DNA of 64,000 nucleotides, taken from contig NZ_CP032819.1 in assembly GCF_003991565.1 (NCBI RefSeq), positions 3,658,001-3,722,000 on the forward strand. The letters are read 5' to 3'. Of this stretch, positions 1-7,018 are shown in pieces. The position numbers were made by a program, and so were the translations under genes. Numbering within the stretch: position 1 is the first letter of the stretch; every line of letters begins with the position of its first letter. The notes under the pieces are model-generated. The model ran no database searches and was not told the DNA's origin. It saw nothing but the letters and a program-made list of their open reading frames with translations. The stretch comes from Butyricimonas faecalis (GTDB lineage: Bacteria > Bacteroidota > Bacteroidia > Bacteroidales > Marinifilaceae).

Positions 1-439
1 GGAACTCCACGTCTTCCTCCTCGAACTCCGTGTCGTGGTCCTCGTTGTACCCCTCGACGGTCGAACCAGGGACATAGGTCTCTCCGCCAATCCCATAACG
101 TCCGGCATCGAGCAGTTTCCGAAGGGTTTCGGTGTCCCCGTTTAGAATCCTTTCGATGTCCTCCCGGCTGCCCCGGACGCTAATTCCGAGACGTAGCCAG
201 AGATTTTCCTCTCTCGAGGTGTCCGCCTCTTCCGACCGGTGGCGTATGATATGATAATCACTCCATCCGTCGGCATCGTTTACCCCGGCGATGTAGGCAT
301 TGTACTCCGCCTCAGTCTCGAACTCTTTCTCGTCCACGACGCCCCCGTTATCCGCCAGCCATTCTTCAGAAGGCAGTTCATTGTTCTCTTCATATTCCCG
401 TACGGCGTCCTCGCCGAAAATCGTTGTTATCTTTATCAT
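1..439 (-). CDS. Hypothetical acidic protein, 3' end outside window
   Basis: An open minus-strand frame starts with ATG at 439 (MIKITTIFGEDAVREYEEN...) and runs off the left edge without a stop, giving at least 146 residues. The protein is rich in Asp and Glu and ends, as far as visible, in a Glu/Asp cluster (EFEEED). It contains the stretch EYNAYIAGVNDADGW, which looks like a small alpha/beta accessory-domain segment, but I do not recognise a family. It is the most downstream visible gene of the long minus-strand operon, 38 bp after the stop of the 478-954 gene. The reading frame is well supported by length and composition; the function is unknown. Confidence 0.7.
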   Translation of the reverse strand, partial: MIKITTIFGEDAVREYEENNELPSEEWLADNGGVVDEKEFETEAEYNAYIAGVNDADGWSDYHIIRHRSEEADTSREENLWLRLGISVRGSREDIERILNGDTETLRKLLDAGRYGIGGETYVPGSTVEGYNEDHDTEFEEEDVEF

Positions 440-477
440 GTGTCTTTGGGTTTTGAATATTTGTTATTTAATGGTTA

Positions 478-954
478 TCAAACTCGTTTGCCCGAACCGG
501 TTTGATTCGGTTCGCAGACAGCCACCCGGTTTCCGGCGCGTATCAGTTTGGGGAGATACACGTCCAGGTCACGAAAAGAAAACCGCAGTTCCTTGACGCC
601 TTTCCCTTGCCCGTCGACGCGTTCGGCGGTGGCAATGCCCAAAATGCCGGAAGCGGCGATGGCATCATCCTCATACAATTCACAAGATTCCCCGTTTCGG
701 AAAATGTACAGGGCATCCGGGTGCGCCGCTTTCATCTCGCGGTATTTTCCCATCATGTCGGAAACTCCCGGGACATTTCCGTTCCCCGTTACATTCCGGG
801 TCTTCAGTAGGTTCCTCGTGGCGTCGATGTCGATGAAATTCGTCCAGCCGGCTTTATGAAGTTCGACAGCAGCTTCCCGCAGGGATACCTTCCCGTTCTC
901 GACCTCCTCTTTCAGGGATTCGAGAATGTTCTTGATTTTATAATCATTCATCAT
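478..954 (-). CDS. Hypothetical protein (158 aa)
   Basis: The gene starts at a double ATG (MMNDYKIKN) and encodes 158 residues. The N-terminal 45 residues look helical and amphipathic (NILESLKEEVENGKVSLREAAVELHKAG). The C-terminal half is mixed alpha/beta and ends in a basic tail (GSGKRV). A segment around residues 92-110 (ALYIFRNGESCELYEDDA) resembles a beta-hairpin module common in small phage accessory proteins, but no family is recognised. It belongs to the minus-strand operon and follows the 1056-1958 gene after a gap of about 100 bp in which I see no further gene. Confidence 0.75.
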   Translation of the reverse strand: MMNDYKIKNILESLKEEVENGKVSLREAAVELHKAGWTNFIDIDATRNLLKTRNVTGNGNVPGVSDMMGKYREMKAAHPDALYIFRNGESCELYEDDAIAASGILGIATAERVDGQGKGVKELRFSFRDLDVYLPKLIRAGNRVAVCEPNQTGSGKRV

Positions 955-1055
955 ATTTTTTATTCTTTGGTTACATTGTTACTTGTTCCGACGGTATTCC
1001 GGTCAAGGGGAAAGCACCCGTGGCCTCCGGTAACCCGTCGATACACTGCCCGTCG

Positions 1056-1958
1056 TCAGGATTTCCCCGACAGGTAATGCCCGATGGACTTGTAACGGTT
1101 AGGAATGTTCGCGTTCTCGTTGAAACCGTTCAGGCAGTGGAGCAAGGCATCTTCGAGCGTGACATAACGACGGTCGAAAGTTTGGATATTATCCAGACAA
1201 TAAGCATTTACAGCGTATTTGAAAGGCGCGTACATCCTTTCGTTCTCCCGCTTTAAAATGACAAACCAGTCGAAATGGAGTTTCAAGCGGAAACCGTCGC
1301 TCTCGCCGACTTTCATCAGCCGCTCTTCGTCGAGAAGCCGCCGCACGAGTGTGGCGTCGAGCTGACGGGTATACTCCCTGTACGCCTTGATACGGGCCGT
1401 GTAAGCCGCGGCATATTGTTCGATGTCCGTTTCTTTCAGCCGATGTTCCGCCGGGTAAAAGTCCAGCACCTCTTTCGTCGTGACGGGAATTTTCAGGTCG
1501 TCCACCCCGATCTCGTAGGTCTTGTTTTCCAACACGTCGTGGAACTCGAACCCTTGAATTCCCATGAGGGTAAATTCTCGCGTCGGGTCAGGGAGCGCAA
1601 GTGATTTGAGCTCTTCGAGGTCGCGGCACACGGCCACGACCGGATACTTCTCGACCACGTCTGACGGGCCTCCGATGCGGATATACGCCTTTTCACACCC
1701 GTCGTAATCACCATGCCGGACAATGTCGCAGCAGGTGTAGTTGGGGGCGGCACGATGCCGCGCCGTATATTCCGTCCAAAGCTTGTCCAGCCCGGCTTTT
1801 ACTTCGTCAGGGTCGGTCAGGGCAACGTTGCCGCACTGGCTGCACCGGCCGTCCGACAAGGCGTTGCGGGTAAATTCGAGGAACTGTCTGGTGTTCGGGT
1901 CGATGACGGCGGTACATTTCACTCCAGTGCCGCCGCAGATACTGCATACGATTGACAT
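1056..1958 (-). CDS. Zinc-ribbon protein with N-terminal C4 site
   Basis: The frame is open further upstream, but the ATG at 1958 (MSIVCSICGG) is the sensible start because the previous gene stops at 1979. The product has 300 residues. Cys5, Cys8, Cys39 and Cys42 (CSIC...CSQC) form a probable zinc ribbon bracketing the signature VIDPNTRQF. The same arrangement recurs in the 14316-15338 product (VDPNARTF between CEGC and CDEC), so this is a domain used more than once in this genome. The remaining 250 residues are alpha/beta and unrecognised. The role is unknown; nucleic-acid or protein binding is the usual role of such ribbons, which is inference. Confidence 0.75.
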   Translation of the reverse strand: MSIVCSICGGTGVKCTAVIDPNTRQFLEFTRNALSDGRCSQCGNVALTDPDEVKAGLDKLWTEYTARHRAAPNYTCCDIVRHGDYDGCEKAYIRIGGPSDVVEKYPVVAVCRDLEELKSLALPDPTREFTLMGIQGFEFHDVLENKTYEIGVDDLKIPVTTKEVLDFYPAEHRLKETDIEQYAAAYTARIKAYREYTRQLDATLVRRLLDEERLMKVGESDGFRLKLHFDWFVILKRENERMYAPFKYAVNAYCLDNIQTFDRRYVTLEDALLHCLNGFNENANIPNRYKSIGHYLSGKS

Positions 1959-1978
1959 AAGTTTTTTGATTTGTGTAT

Positions 1979-2683
1979 TTATTCGTACAATCTTTCTTTT
2001 TGACGCTTTTTCAAGGTCATCCGGAGATATTGCATCAGTTTCCCGCAGGGACACAGGGCATGTTCCCGTTGGCGGGCATAACTCAGGTCCCCGTTGGAGA
2101 GAACCATGCCTTCAGCATTGAGACAGAGGTCGCCGTAAACGTAGTTCTCCTCCGTAAGATAAATCCCATGAACAGGGTTCGGAAACCCCTCCGTGCTGCG
2201 GCCTTCCCGGAAAAGGAAGATACGCTCGGCCTGTCCCCGGACTCCGAAAAAGGGATACGGGGAAAGTGCCGCGAGCGTGGCGGCATGCTCTGCCGGATCA
2301 TGGAAGCGGTCGTCGCTCATTTCGAGCATGTGGCCGGAGTCCTGTTCCTTTTCCTCCTGGTACTCGTACAGTGCGGCGCAGGCTTCTATGAATTCCTCCG
2401 AACGGGATGTGGCAGAGCCGTTGGTTACGATATAAAAGTCATTGACAGTAATACCGTAGGCGCGTACCCGTTCGAGGATATGGCGGATGGCCCGGACGTT
2501 AAGCGACGGCTCGCCGCCCGTGATGTTGAAATGGTGAATATGCCTGACATGCCGCAGCAGGTTGCTTATATGTTTCAAAGGGATATCCACGGATTCGGCA
2601 TCTCCCCGCATGCAATGGGTACAGCGCATGTTGCAACGTCGGGTAATCTCGATGCAGAGATTCTTGATATATAGTTCTCTCAT
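1979..2683 (-). CDS. Radical SAM protein
   Basis: This 234-residue protein has the radical SAM cluster motif CxxxCxxC at Cys16-Cys20-Cys23 (RRCNMRCTHC), which ligates a [4Fe-4S] cluster used to cleave S-adenosylmethionine. The SAM-contacting motif NITGGEPSLN follows around residue 55. It is short for the superfamily, with a compact (beta/alpha)6-like core. Two further cysteines near the C-terminus (ALCPCGK, about residue 213) could bind another metal or be structural. The layout recalls QueE-like or activase-like radical SAM enzymes, but substrate residues cannot be assigned by eye. No partner substrate peptide or queuosine gene is adjacent. It sits in the early minus-strand operon between unrecognised genes. 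Confidence 0.85.
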   Translation of the reverse strand: MRELYIKNLCIEITRRCNMRCTHCMRGDAESVDIPLKHISNLLRHVRHIHHFNITGGEPSLNVRAIRHILERVRAYGITVNDFYIVTNGSATSRSEEFIEACAALYEYQEEKEQDSGHMLEMSDDRFHDPAEHAATLAALSPYPFFGVRGQAERIFLFREGRSTEGFPNPVHGIYLTEENYVYGDLCLNAEGMVLSNGDLSYARQREHALCPCGKLMQYLRMTLKKRQKERLYE

Positions 2684-2700
2684 ATTCGATGTAGTTCGGC

Positions 2701-3204
2701 TTAGGTTTCATCCGGGATTTCCTTTCCCGTGTAAGGATTATACAGCGGTGTGTTGCCAACTGCCTCGGCGTCAATAGCGAAACTGCCACGGCCTACGTCG
2801 TAGAAGAGTTCCAGCTTTAGTGGCGTTGAAGCGATGACTTTCTCAGCCTCGGCTTGTGACAGGCCTGAATACATCAGGCATTTGACACGACACCGGAACA
2901 TTTCCGGATTGGTTTCCGGCGTGGTAACTACATCAACGACCTCGCACACTTCATCCGTGATGGCGAAGCGGTCGGGATTGGGTGTGCCGTTCCTTCTAGA
3001 GCCGTCCGATGCGGCATGTCCGGTGATTGAATGGTTCCGCACCTTTTCGGCGGGATAGGTCTTATCGCCTTTGGCGAAATACGACTTGCCGGAGACGACA
3101 CAGGCATGATAGATTACGTCGTGGACCTTTCGTCCGTTGTCAAGTATAATTGTATAGACCGTTCCCTCCTGCAAGACAGGAACGGCATTCGGTTTATGAG
3201 ACAT
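2701..3204 (-). CDS. Hypothetical protein (167 aa)
   Basis: The product starts MSHKPNAVPVLQEGTVYTI. Its first half looks beta-rich (TVYTIILDNGRKVHDVIYHACVVSGKSYF), with a Lys/Asn-rich linker near residue 60-75. A second segment begins near residue 85 (EVCEVVDVVTTPETN) and includes a helix that looks like an ubiquitin-associated or EF-Ts-type helix (GLSQAEAEKVIAS). It lies 17 bp downstream of nothing but a short gap in the operon and 17 bp upstream of the radical SAM gene. No family is recognised; co-expression with the radical SAM protein is likely from spacing alone. Confidence 0.75.
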   Translation of the reverse strand: MSHKPNAVPVLQEGTVYTIILDNGRKVHDVIYHACVVSGKSYFAKGDKTYPAEKVRNHSITGHAASDGSRRNGTPNPDRFAITDEVCEVVDVVTTPETNPEMFRCRVKCLMYSGLSQAEAEKVIASTPLKLELFYDVGRGSFAIDAEAVGNTPLYNPYTGKEIPDET

Positions 3205-3215
3205 AAGATTTGTTT

Positions 3216-3479
3216 TTAGCTGTTTATGAATTTCGGTCTTGCACGCCGCATGATGTGTAGGTCATCGTAACCGATGGCTCTCAGTTCGGAAAGCGGGTTG
3301 CGGTACTCCTTTTCATGGGCTGGCCGTGTCATGGCGATCACGCCCGCATAGTCGGCTGCGCCATGCTGGCCGACATGCATGTAGGAGGTTATTTCACCCC
3401 GCCGTCCGCTCCACGGTATGTCCGGGAACAGGGCGATGACCTGTCCGTCGGGATAGCGTCTAAAGACCACCTTCGTCAT
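3216..3479 (-). CDS. Small hypothetical protein (87 aa)
   Basis: The frame is open upstream to 3560, but the ATG at 3479 (MTKVVFRRYPDGQVIALFPDIP) gives the best start because the upstream gene ends at 3460, making a 20-bp coupling overlap. The product opens with a VVFRRYPDGQVIALFP strand-turn-strand and contains MHVGQHGAADY, a pattern I associate with a small family found in Bacteroidota phages and mobile elements and without a known function. The C-terminus is basic (RRARPKF). Confidence 0.75.
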   Translation of the reverse strand: MTKVVFRRYPDGQVIALFPDIPWSGRRGEITSYMHVGQHGAADYAGVIAMTRPAHEKEYRNPLSELRAIGYDDLHIMRRARPKFINS

Positions 3480-3639
3480 TTTTCCCGCAGATTTCCGTGT
3501 CGATTTCATAGTCCCCGTAATTTTTGAATTCATAGTCCACTTCGCTGATAATTTCGTCAACCTCTTCGTCCGTTATCTCATCGGCCTTCGGGTTGTCGAT
3601 ATCGAGCCGTACGGTCAGGTAGATGGTTCTTGTTGCCAT
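3460..3639 (-). CDS. Very small acidic protein (59 aa)
   Basis: Starting at the ATG at 3639 (MATRTIYLTVRLDIDNP), this 59-residue product consists of a beta strand followed by an acidic helix (ADEITDEEVDEIISEVDYEF) and a second strand. The four upstream codons in the same frame (MYDI) are possible but less likely. It overlaps the next gene by 20 bp, which suggests translational coupling. Composition is typical of small phage accessory proteins. The function is unknown. Confidence 0.75.
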   Translation of the reverse strand: MATRTIYLTVRLDIDNPKADEITDEEVDEIISEVDYEFKNYGDYEIDTEICGKNDEGGL

Positions 3640-3673
3640 AATATCATACATTTTTTAGTGTCACAAAGCCGGC

Positions 3674-4192
3674 CTATGACAGGCCGACGGTATATTTCTC
3701 TATCAGCCGCTTCCGGTACGCCTTGTCCTTTCCGGCGGCAAGGCTTGCCAGTTTGCGGATATTCCGGTTGGCTTTTTCCGCGACCTGCTCCACGGTCGGT
3801 CCGGGAGTCATGAAATCACGGCATCCGGCACTGCAATACAGCTGCTTTTCCTTGACCGTCCTGCCACAGGCCGGACACCGGCGCTTGCCGTCACGCTCCA
3901 GCACTTCCAGAATATTGGCATGAATGCCTTTCCACCATTCAATACGGTCTATGTCATAATCGTAGACGGTTATCGTGTTCCCGAAACTGCGGGCTTCGAC
4001 CTCAACGGCAATGCCCTCATCTTCAAGGCAAACCTTCAATACCGGGTCTTCGTGAGGCTCACAGTGCCTGTCATACCAGATGATATAGGTGGGATCGTCC
4101 AGTTCGTCAGGCTCTCCCAGACAGAGTTCCGTAAGACCGTTGTTCACGAGAATGTTGCGGATGGCGTCTTGTAAATCTTTGATACAGTCCAT
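3674..4192 (-). CDS. Hypothetical protein with C-terminal zinc ribbon
   Basis: The 172-residue product has an acidic N-terminal half (MDCIKDLQDAIRNILVNNGL...) followed, near residues 107-124, by CPACGRTVKEKQLYCSAGC, a Cys4 zinc-binding motif. It ends in a basic helical tail (NRNIRKLASLAAGKDKAYRKR). The acidic front half with basic back half suggests a small adaptor that binds protein and nucleic acid, but this is inference. It is part of the closely spaced minus-strand operon. Confidence 0.75.
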   Translation of the reverse strand: MDCIKDLQDAIRNILVNNGLTELCLGEPDELDDPTYIIWYDRHCEPHEDPVLKVCLEDEGIAVEVEARSFGNTITVYDYDIDRIEWWKGIHANILEVLERDGKRRCPACGRTVKEKQLYCSAGCRDFMTPGPTVEQVAEKANRNIRKLASLAAGKDKAYRKRLIEKYTVGLS

Positions 4193-4224
4193 TGATATTT
4201 CGTTTTATGGTTGTTCCTCATTCG

Positions 4225-4653
4225 TCAGTTCATCTCCGAAGCGTGGCCGACGAACTGGAAGATATCGGCGTATTGTTCGCTGTAGATATAGAATCCGTCC
4301 CGTTTTTCCCCGGTCTCCGCATCTATTCCGTCAGCAAGGAGATATTCCCCGTCATCCGTCAGGTAGACATCGGTAAGCTTGATACGGGGCGTGTCGTGCT
4401 TCCCGTACAAGGTTGTCGTGACGGGGAAGTTGTTGTCATCGAGTTCCTCCTCTTCTGTAAGGCCGAGTGATACGCGGCCATATTGTGCCAGGAACTCCAG
4501 CATGAATTTCAGCATGGCTTGCTCGGCCTCGTGCAGCCGTCCGTCGATAAAGGCGTACTGGGTGGCGAACAGATGCAGCTTGTCGGCGCTCATTTTGTCC
4601 GGGGCTTTGCCCGGCTCCGCATTGTCTTTCTGTATTTTATCCATATCTGTCAT
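4225..4653 (-). CDS. Hypothetical acidic protein (142 aa)
   Basis: The product starts MTDMDKIQKDNAEPGK. A helical segment (LHLFATQYAFIDGRLHEAEQAMLKFMLEFLAQYG, in part) occupies residues 25-60 and an EEEELDDNNFPVTTTLYG segment follows. The last third contains an LTDVYLTDDGEYLLADGID beta-hairpin. The EEELDDNNFP stretch is acidic enough to suggest DNA mimicry or protein binding, but no family is recognised. It is 10 bp downstream of the 4664-4984 gene. Confidence 0.7.
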   Translation of the reverse strand: MTDMDKIQKDNAEPGKAPDKMSADKLHLFATQYAFIDGRLHEAEQAMLKFMLEFLAQYGRVSLGLTEEEELDDNNFPVTTTLYGKHDTPRIKLTDVYLTDDGEYLLADGIDAETGEKRDGFYIYSEQYADIFQFVGHASEMN

Positions 4654-4663
4654 ATTGTTGGTT

Positions 4664-4984
4664 TCATGTTTCCAGCGGGGTGAAGGAGACGGTCAGTATC
4701 ACTTTCTCGTCACCCAGGTTGAACACTTTCAGGCAGTCGTTACTGATAGTCCTTTTCAGGATGTCTCCCCGGTATCGGGAATTGCGTACCTTGAAGGTAA
4801 AATCATCAATGAACGAGCTGATGCAATGAAGCACGTGGTCGAATTCTTCCTTACCATACCGTTCCATTTCAGGGAAAATGCCTTTCAGATGCGCCCGCAG
4901 GCTCAATATGTAGTTCGGGGTCTTGCCCGTGATTTTTCCCGAGTATGTGATTTTGTATTTCCTGTCCATGATATGCCGTTCCAT
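4664..4984 (-). CDS. Small hypothetical protein (106 aa)
   Basis: The ATG at 4984 touches the stop codon of the upstream gene (TAA at 4985-4987); a second in-frame ATG at 4969 (MDRKYKITYSG) is an equally reasonable start. The product is mixed alpha/beta with the central segment EEFDHVLHCISSFIDDF and a C-terminal beta strand (EKVILTVSFTP). No family is recognised. Abutment with the upstream gene argues for translational coupling. Confidence 0.7.
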   Translation of the reverse strand: MERHIMDRKYKITYSGKITGKTPNYILSLRAHLKGIFPEMERYGKEEFDHVLHCISSFIDDFTFKVRNSRYRGDILKRTISNDCLKVFNLGDEKVILTVSFTPLET

Positions 4985-5335
4985 TTAATCGTTACTGTCA
5001 TACCAGCCCTCGATCTCATCGAAATAGCCGTTCGAGTCCCATTCTTCCAGCAAGGTGGTCGGGTACGTCCATTCAAGGCTGTAAAACAGATCCTGGCACA
5101 CCTCTTCATTACCCTTGCACAGGGCGAGCAGTGAGTTATGCGTGAAACAGCCGTCACTGCTCTCCGGCACACGCCAGTCCTCACGGTCTTCTGCCGCGTA
5201 TTCGGGTATATAGCACACTTCATCGGGGCGGTTGAGAAAGGCATCCTCGTTCTTGTAGATGTTTCCTTCCCCTCCGTATTCCAGTTCATAGAACACACCT
5301 TCCGGCGTTTCTATCCTGTTGCCAATCTCTATCAT
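4985..5335 (-). CDS. Hypothetical acidic protein (116 aa)
   Basis: The open frame extends to 5512, but the ATG at 5335 (MIEIGNRIETPEGVFYELEYGG) overlaps the stop of the upstream gene as ATGA, the pattern used throughout this operon. The 116-residue product opens with a beta-rich barrel-like segment and continues with a strongly acidic helical part (NEEVCQDLFYSLEWTYP, EEWDSNGYFDEIEG). It ends in Asp residues. The function is unknown. Confidence 0.75.
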   Translation of the reverse strand: MIEIGNRIETPEGVFYELEYGGEGNIYKNEDAFLNRPDEVCYIPEYAAEDREDWRVPESSDGCFTHNSLLALCKGNEEVCQDLFYSLEWTYPTTLLEEWDSNGYFDEIEGWYDSND

Positions 5336-6003
5336 AGCGTTGCCGTTTCGTGGGTATATATAATCACCATCCGGGAGGAGAGCACCTTGTCGCGTACCGT
5401 GGGGTTGGCGATTGCCCAATCGGAATGGAAATGCATGTCCGGAATGGATGCGGTGTCCACAATATCGCCCCCGTTTTCCAGATGGAGATAATCCGGCTGA
5501 TACAGGTCGCAAAGGAATTTGCCGTCCGTATCGCTGATGGCGTATATCTTGCCGTCGAGTGCGGCCGTCATCTCCTCCTCGCTGCGGTAGACCAACAGGT
5601 ATTTACAGCCGGTCTTCATCTCTTCCGCAATCCGCTTATGCAGTTCTTCAGGAGATAATTCACGCAGTCTTGACACGACCGCCCCGATACTTTCCACGGC
5701 ATCGTAGCTGTCCAAGGCATCATGGCAGGTCGTTTCAAACTCCTCTTTCGGACGACCCGCAAAATTGATGGTACGGACTTCCTGCCCGTGCCCGCCGAGC
5801 AGGTAAAAGGGCGTACCGTTCCATTGTTCCTTTCTGACAGAGAGCGGCCGGGAGCATTCCCGTGTCTGCCGGTTCACAACGGCATACAGTTCCAGACTTT
5901 CCCCGCATTCCATACGCAGGATATGCCGGGCGAACTCCGTAAATGTCATGATTTTGATTCCTTCCCCGTTCGCCGTGAAGAAATCCTGTCTTGTCTGTTT
6001 CAT
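5332..6003 (-). CDS. Hypothetical protein (223 aa)
   Basis: This is the first gene after a strong terminator at 6068-6103, so it probably has its own promoter in 6004-6065, although I see no clear TAnnTTTG box there. The start at 6003 (MKQTRQDFFTANGEG) is used here; an internal ATG at 5949 (MTFTEFARHIL) is an alternative. The protein carries a helical segment near residues 105-130 (LRELSPEELHKRIAEEMKTG). The C-terminal part contains paired strands (KIYAISDTDGKFL). It ends in an ATGA overlap with the next gene. No family is recognised. Confidence 0.75.
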   Translation of the reverse strand: MKQTRQDFFTANGEGIKIMTFTEFARHILRMECGESLELYAVVNRQTRECSRPLSVRKEQWNGTPFYLLGGHGQEVRTINFAGRPKEEFETTCHDALDSYDAVESIGAVVSRLRELSPEELHKRIAEEMKTGCKYLLVYRSEEEMTAALDGKIYAISDTDGKFLCDLYQPDYLHLENGGDIVDTASIPDMHFHSDWAIANPTVRDKVLSSRMVIIYTHETATL

Positions 6004-6065
6004 AAATCCGTTTTTTTAAGAGTAGGTAATCGTTTTGTATAAGGGGTGGAATACTCACCTCGTTT

Positions 6066-6104
6066 TGAAAAAAAAAAGACCGCCGCAGCCGTAGCCGCGA
6101 CGGC
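6066..6104 (-). terminator. Rho-independent terminator after 6146-7018
   Basis: On the minus strand a 10-bp GC-rich hairpin is formed by 6094-6103 and 6080-6089, including two G-U pairs, with a short loop around 6090-6093. It is followed directly by ten T residues (6077-6068). This is the clearest intrinsic terminator of the left region and splits the minus-strand cluster into two transcription units. Confidence 0.85.
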
Positions 6105-6145
6105 CCGTCATCATTATGGCATGTGATGAACAGGTTCTATTTTCG

Positions 6146-7018
6146 TTATTCGGCCTCGTAGTACGGTACGCCGTGCCTTACCACTGCTTTTTCCATTTCT
6201 TCCCACCAGATTTCACTATGGCGGTCATTGTCAAAATCTATGGGCTTTCTTTTACCGAGCCGCAGCCGGTCCCGTGTCTCCATTTCCGTTTCGTACACAA
6301 TCTGTTCCATTTCTTCGTCCGTAACATGGTAGGTATCGAACGGCTCCGGCAGAGATTCCAACTCCCTGCGTGACAGCTCGGATTGCCCGCAGGTGAAAAC
6401 CTTGTCATAGAAAGCGTCATCTTTCGGCGGCAGTTCGGGTTCCTGTTCCGGCAGCACATCCAGATAATCCGACTCGTACAGGTAGTTTTCGCCGCGCCCC
6501 TTCGTCTGCCGGTTGTTCTTGAACTCTTCCAGATCACTTTCCGTCAGGCGGAATTCCTTCTTCTTACGCCGCAGGTACTCCATCATGTTTTCGAGGGAGG
6601 AGAACGGGGCTATGAGCTCCATGGAAGAACGGTTGTGCCAGGCATCGCTCCGGTACAGCAGGTAGACCTGCGGGCGGTTCCGGGCCGCCTCCTTACGGTA
6701 TTCGCCGAACTCATACAGGGCGTTGTCGAAACTTCCGAATGCCAGCCGGACTTTGTCTTCGACGGATATGGACTCCCGGCATTCCTCAAAACGGCGTTGC
6801 ACGTATCCGATGAAACCCACGTCTTCCAGAGTCTCCATGACCGTGATGTCATCAGTCGAGAGCGCGATGTCAGCTCCTGCGAAATTGTCGGCTGACAGCA
6901 CGTGTTTCTCTTCATTGTATTCGTCTTCCGCCCTGCAGACGGCCAGACCGGGCGTTTCCGCCTCGATCTCCACGACCTTACGGAGCGTCTCTTCGATAGC
7001 TATCCGGTATTTTTTCAT
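6146..7018 (-). CDS. DpnD/PcfM-like N-terminal domain protein (290 aa)
   Basis: The first 50 residues (KYRIAIEETLRKVVEIEAET...) match the pattern of the DpnD/PcfM family: an IEE strand, an alternating 'veieAe' strand, a helix, and a final acidic segment ending VLSADNF. The rest is long, acidic and helical (EFRLTESDLEEFKNN; DEEMEQIVYETEMETRDRL). It has no recognised catalytic motif. DpnD/PcfM proteins occur in restriction operons and on conjugative plasmids, with unclear function. The gene overlaps the upstream 634-residue gene as ATGA and ends before a strong terminator, so it closes a transcription unit. Confidence 0.75.
   Translation of the reverse strand: MKKYRIAIEETLRKVVEIEAETPGLAVCRAEDEYNEEKHVLSADNFAGADIALSTDDITVMETLEDVGFIGYVQRRFEECRESISVEDKVRLAFGSFDNALYEFGEYRKEAARNRPQVYLLYRSDAWHNRSSMELIAPFSSLENMMEYLRRKKKEFRLTESDLEEFKNNRQTKGRGENYLYESDYLDVLPEQEPELPPKDDAFYDKVFTCGQSELSRRELESLPEPFDTYHVTDEEMEQIVYETEMETRDRLRLGKRKPIDFDNDRHSEIWWEEMEKAVVRHGVPYYEAE

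Noticed and set aside
1275..1604. Plus-strand open frames opposite the early genes (for example 1275-1604, 7579-8934, 10961-11866)
   Set aside because: They lie antisense to genes with clear domains or coupled starts and have the composition of shadow frames in GC-richer DNA.
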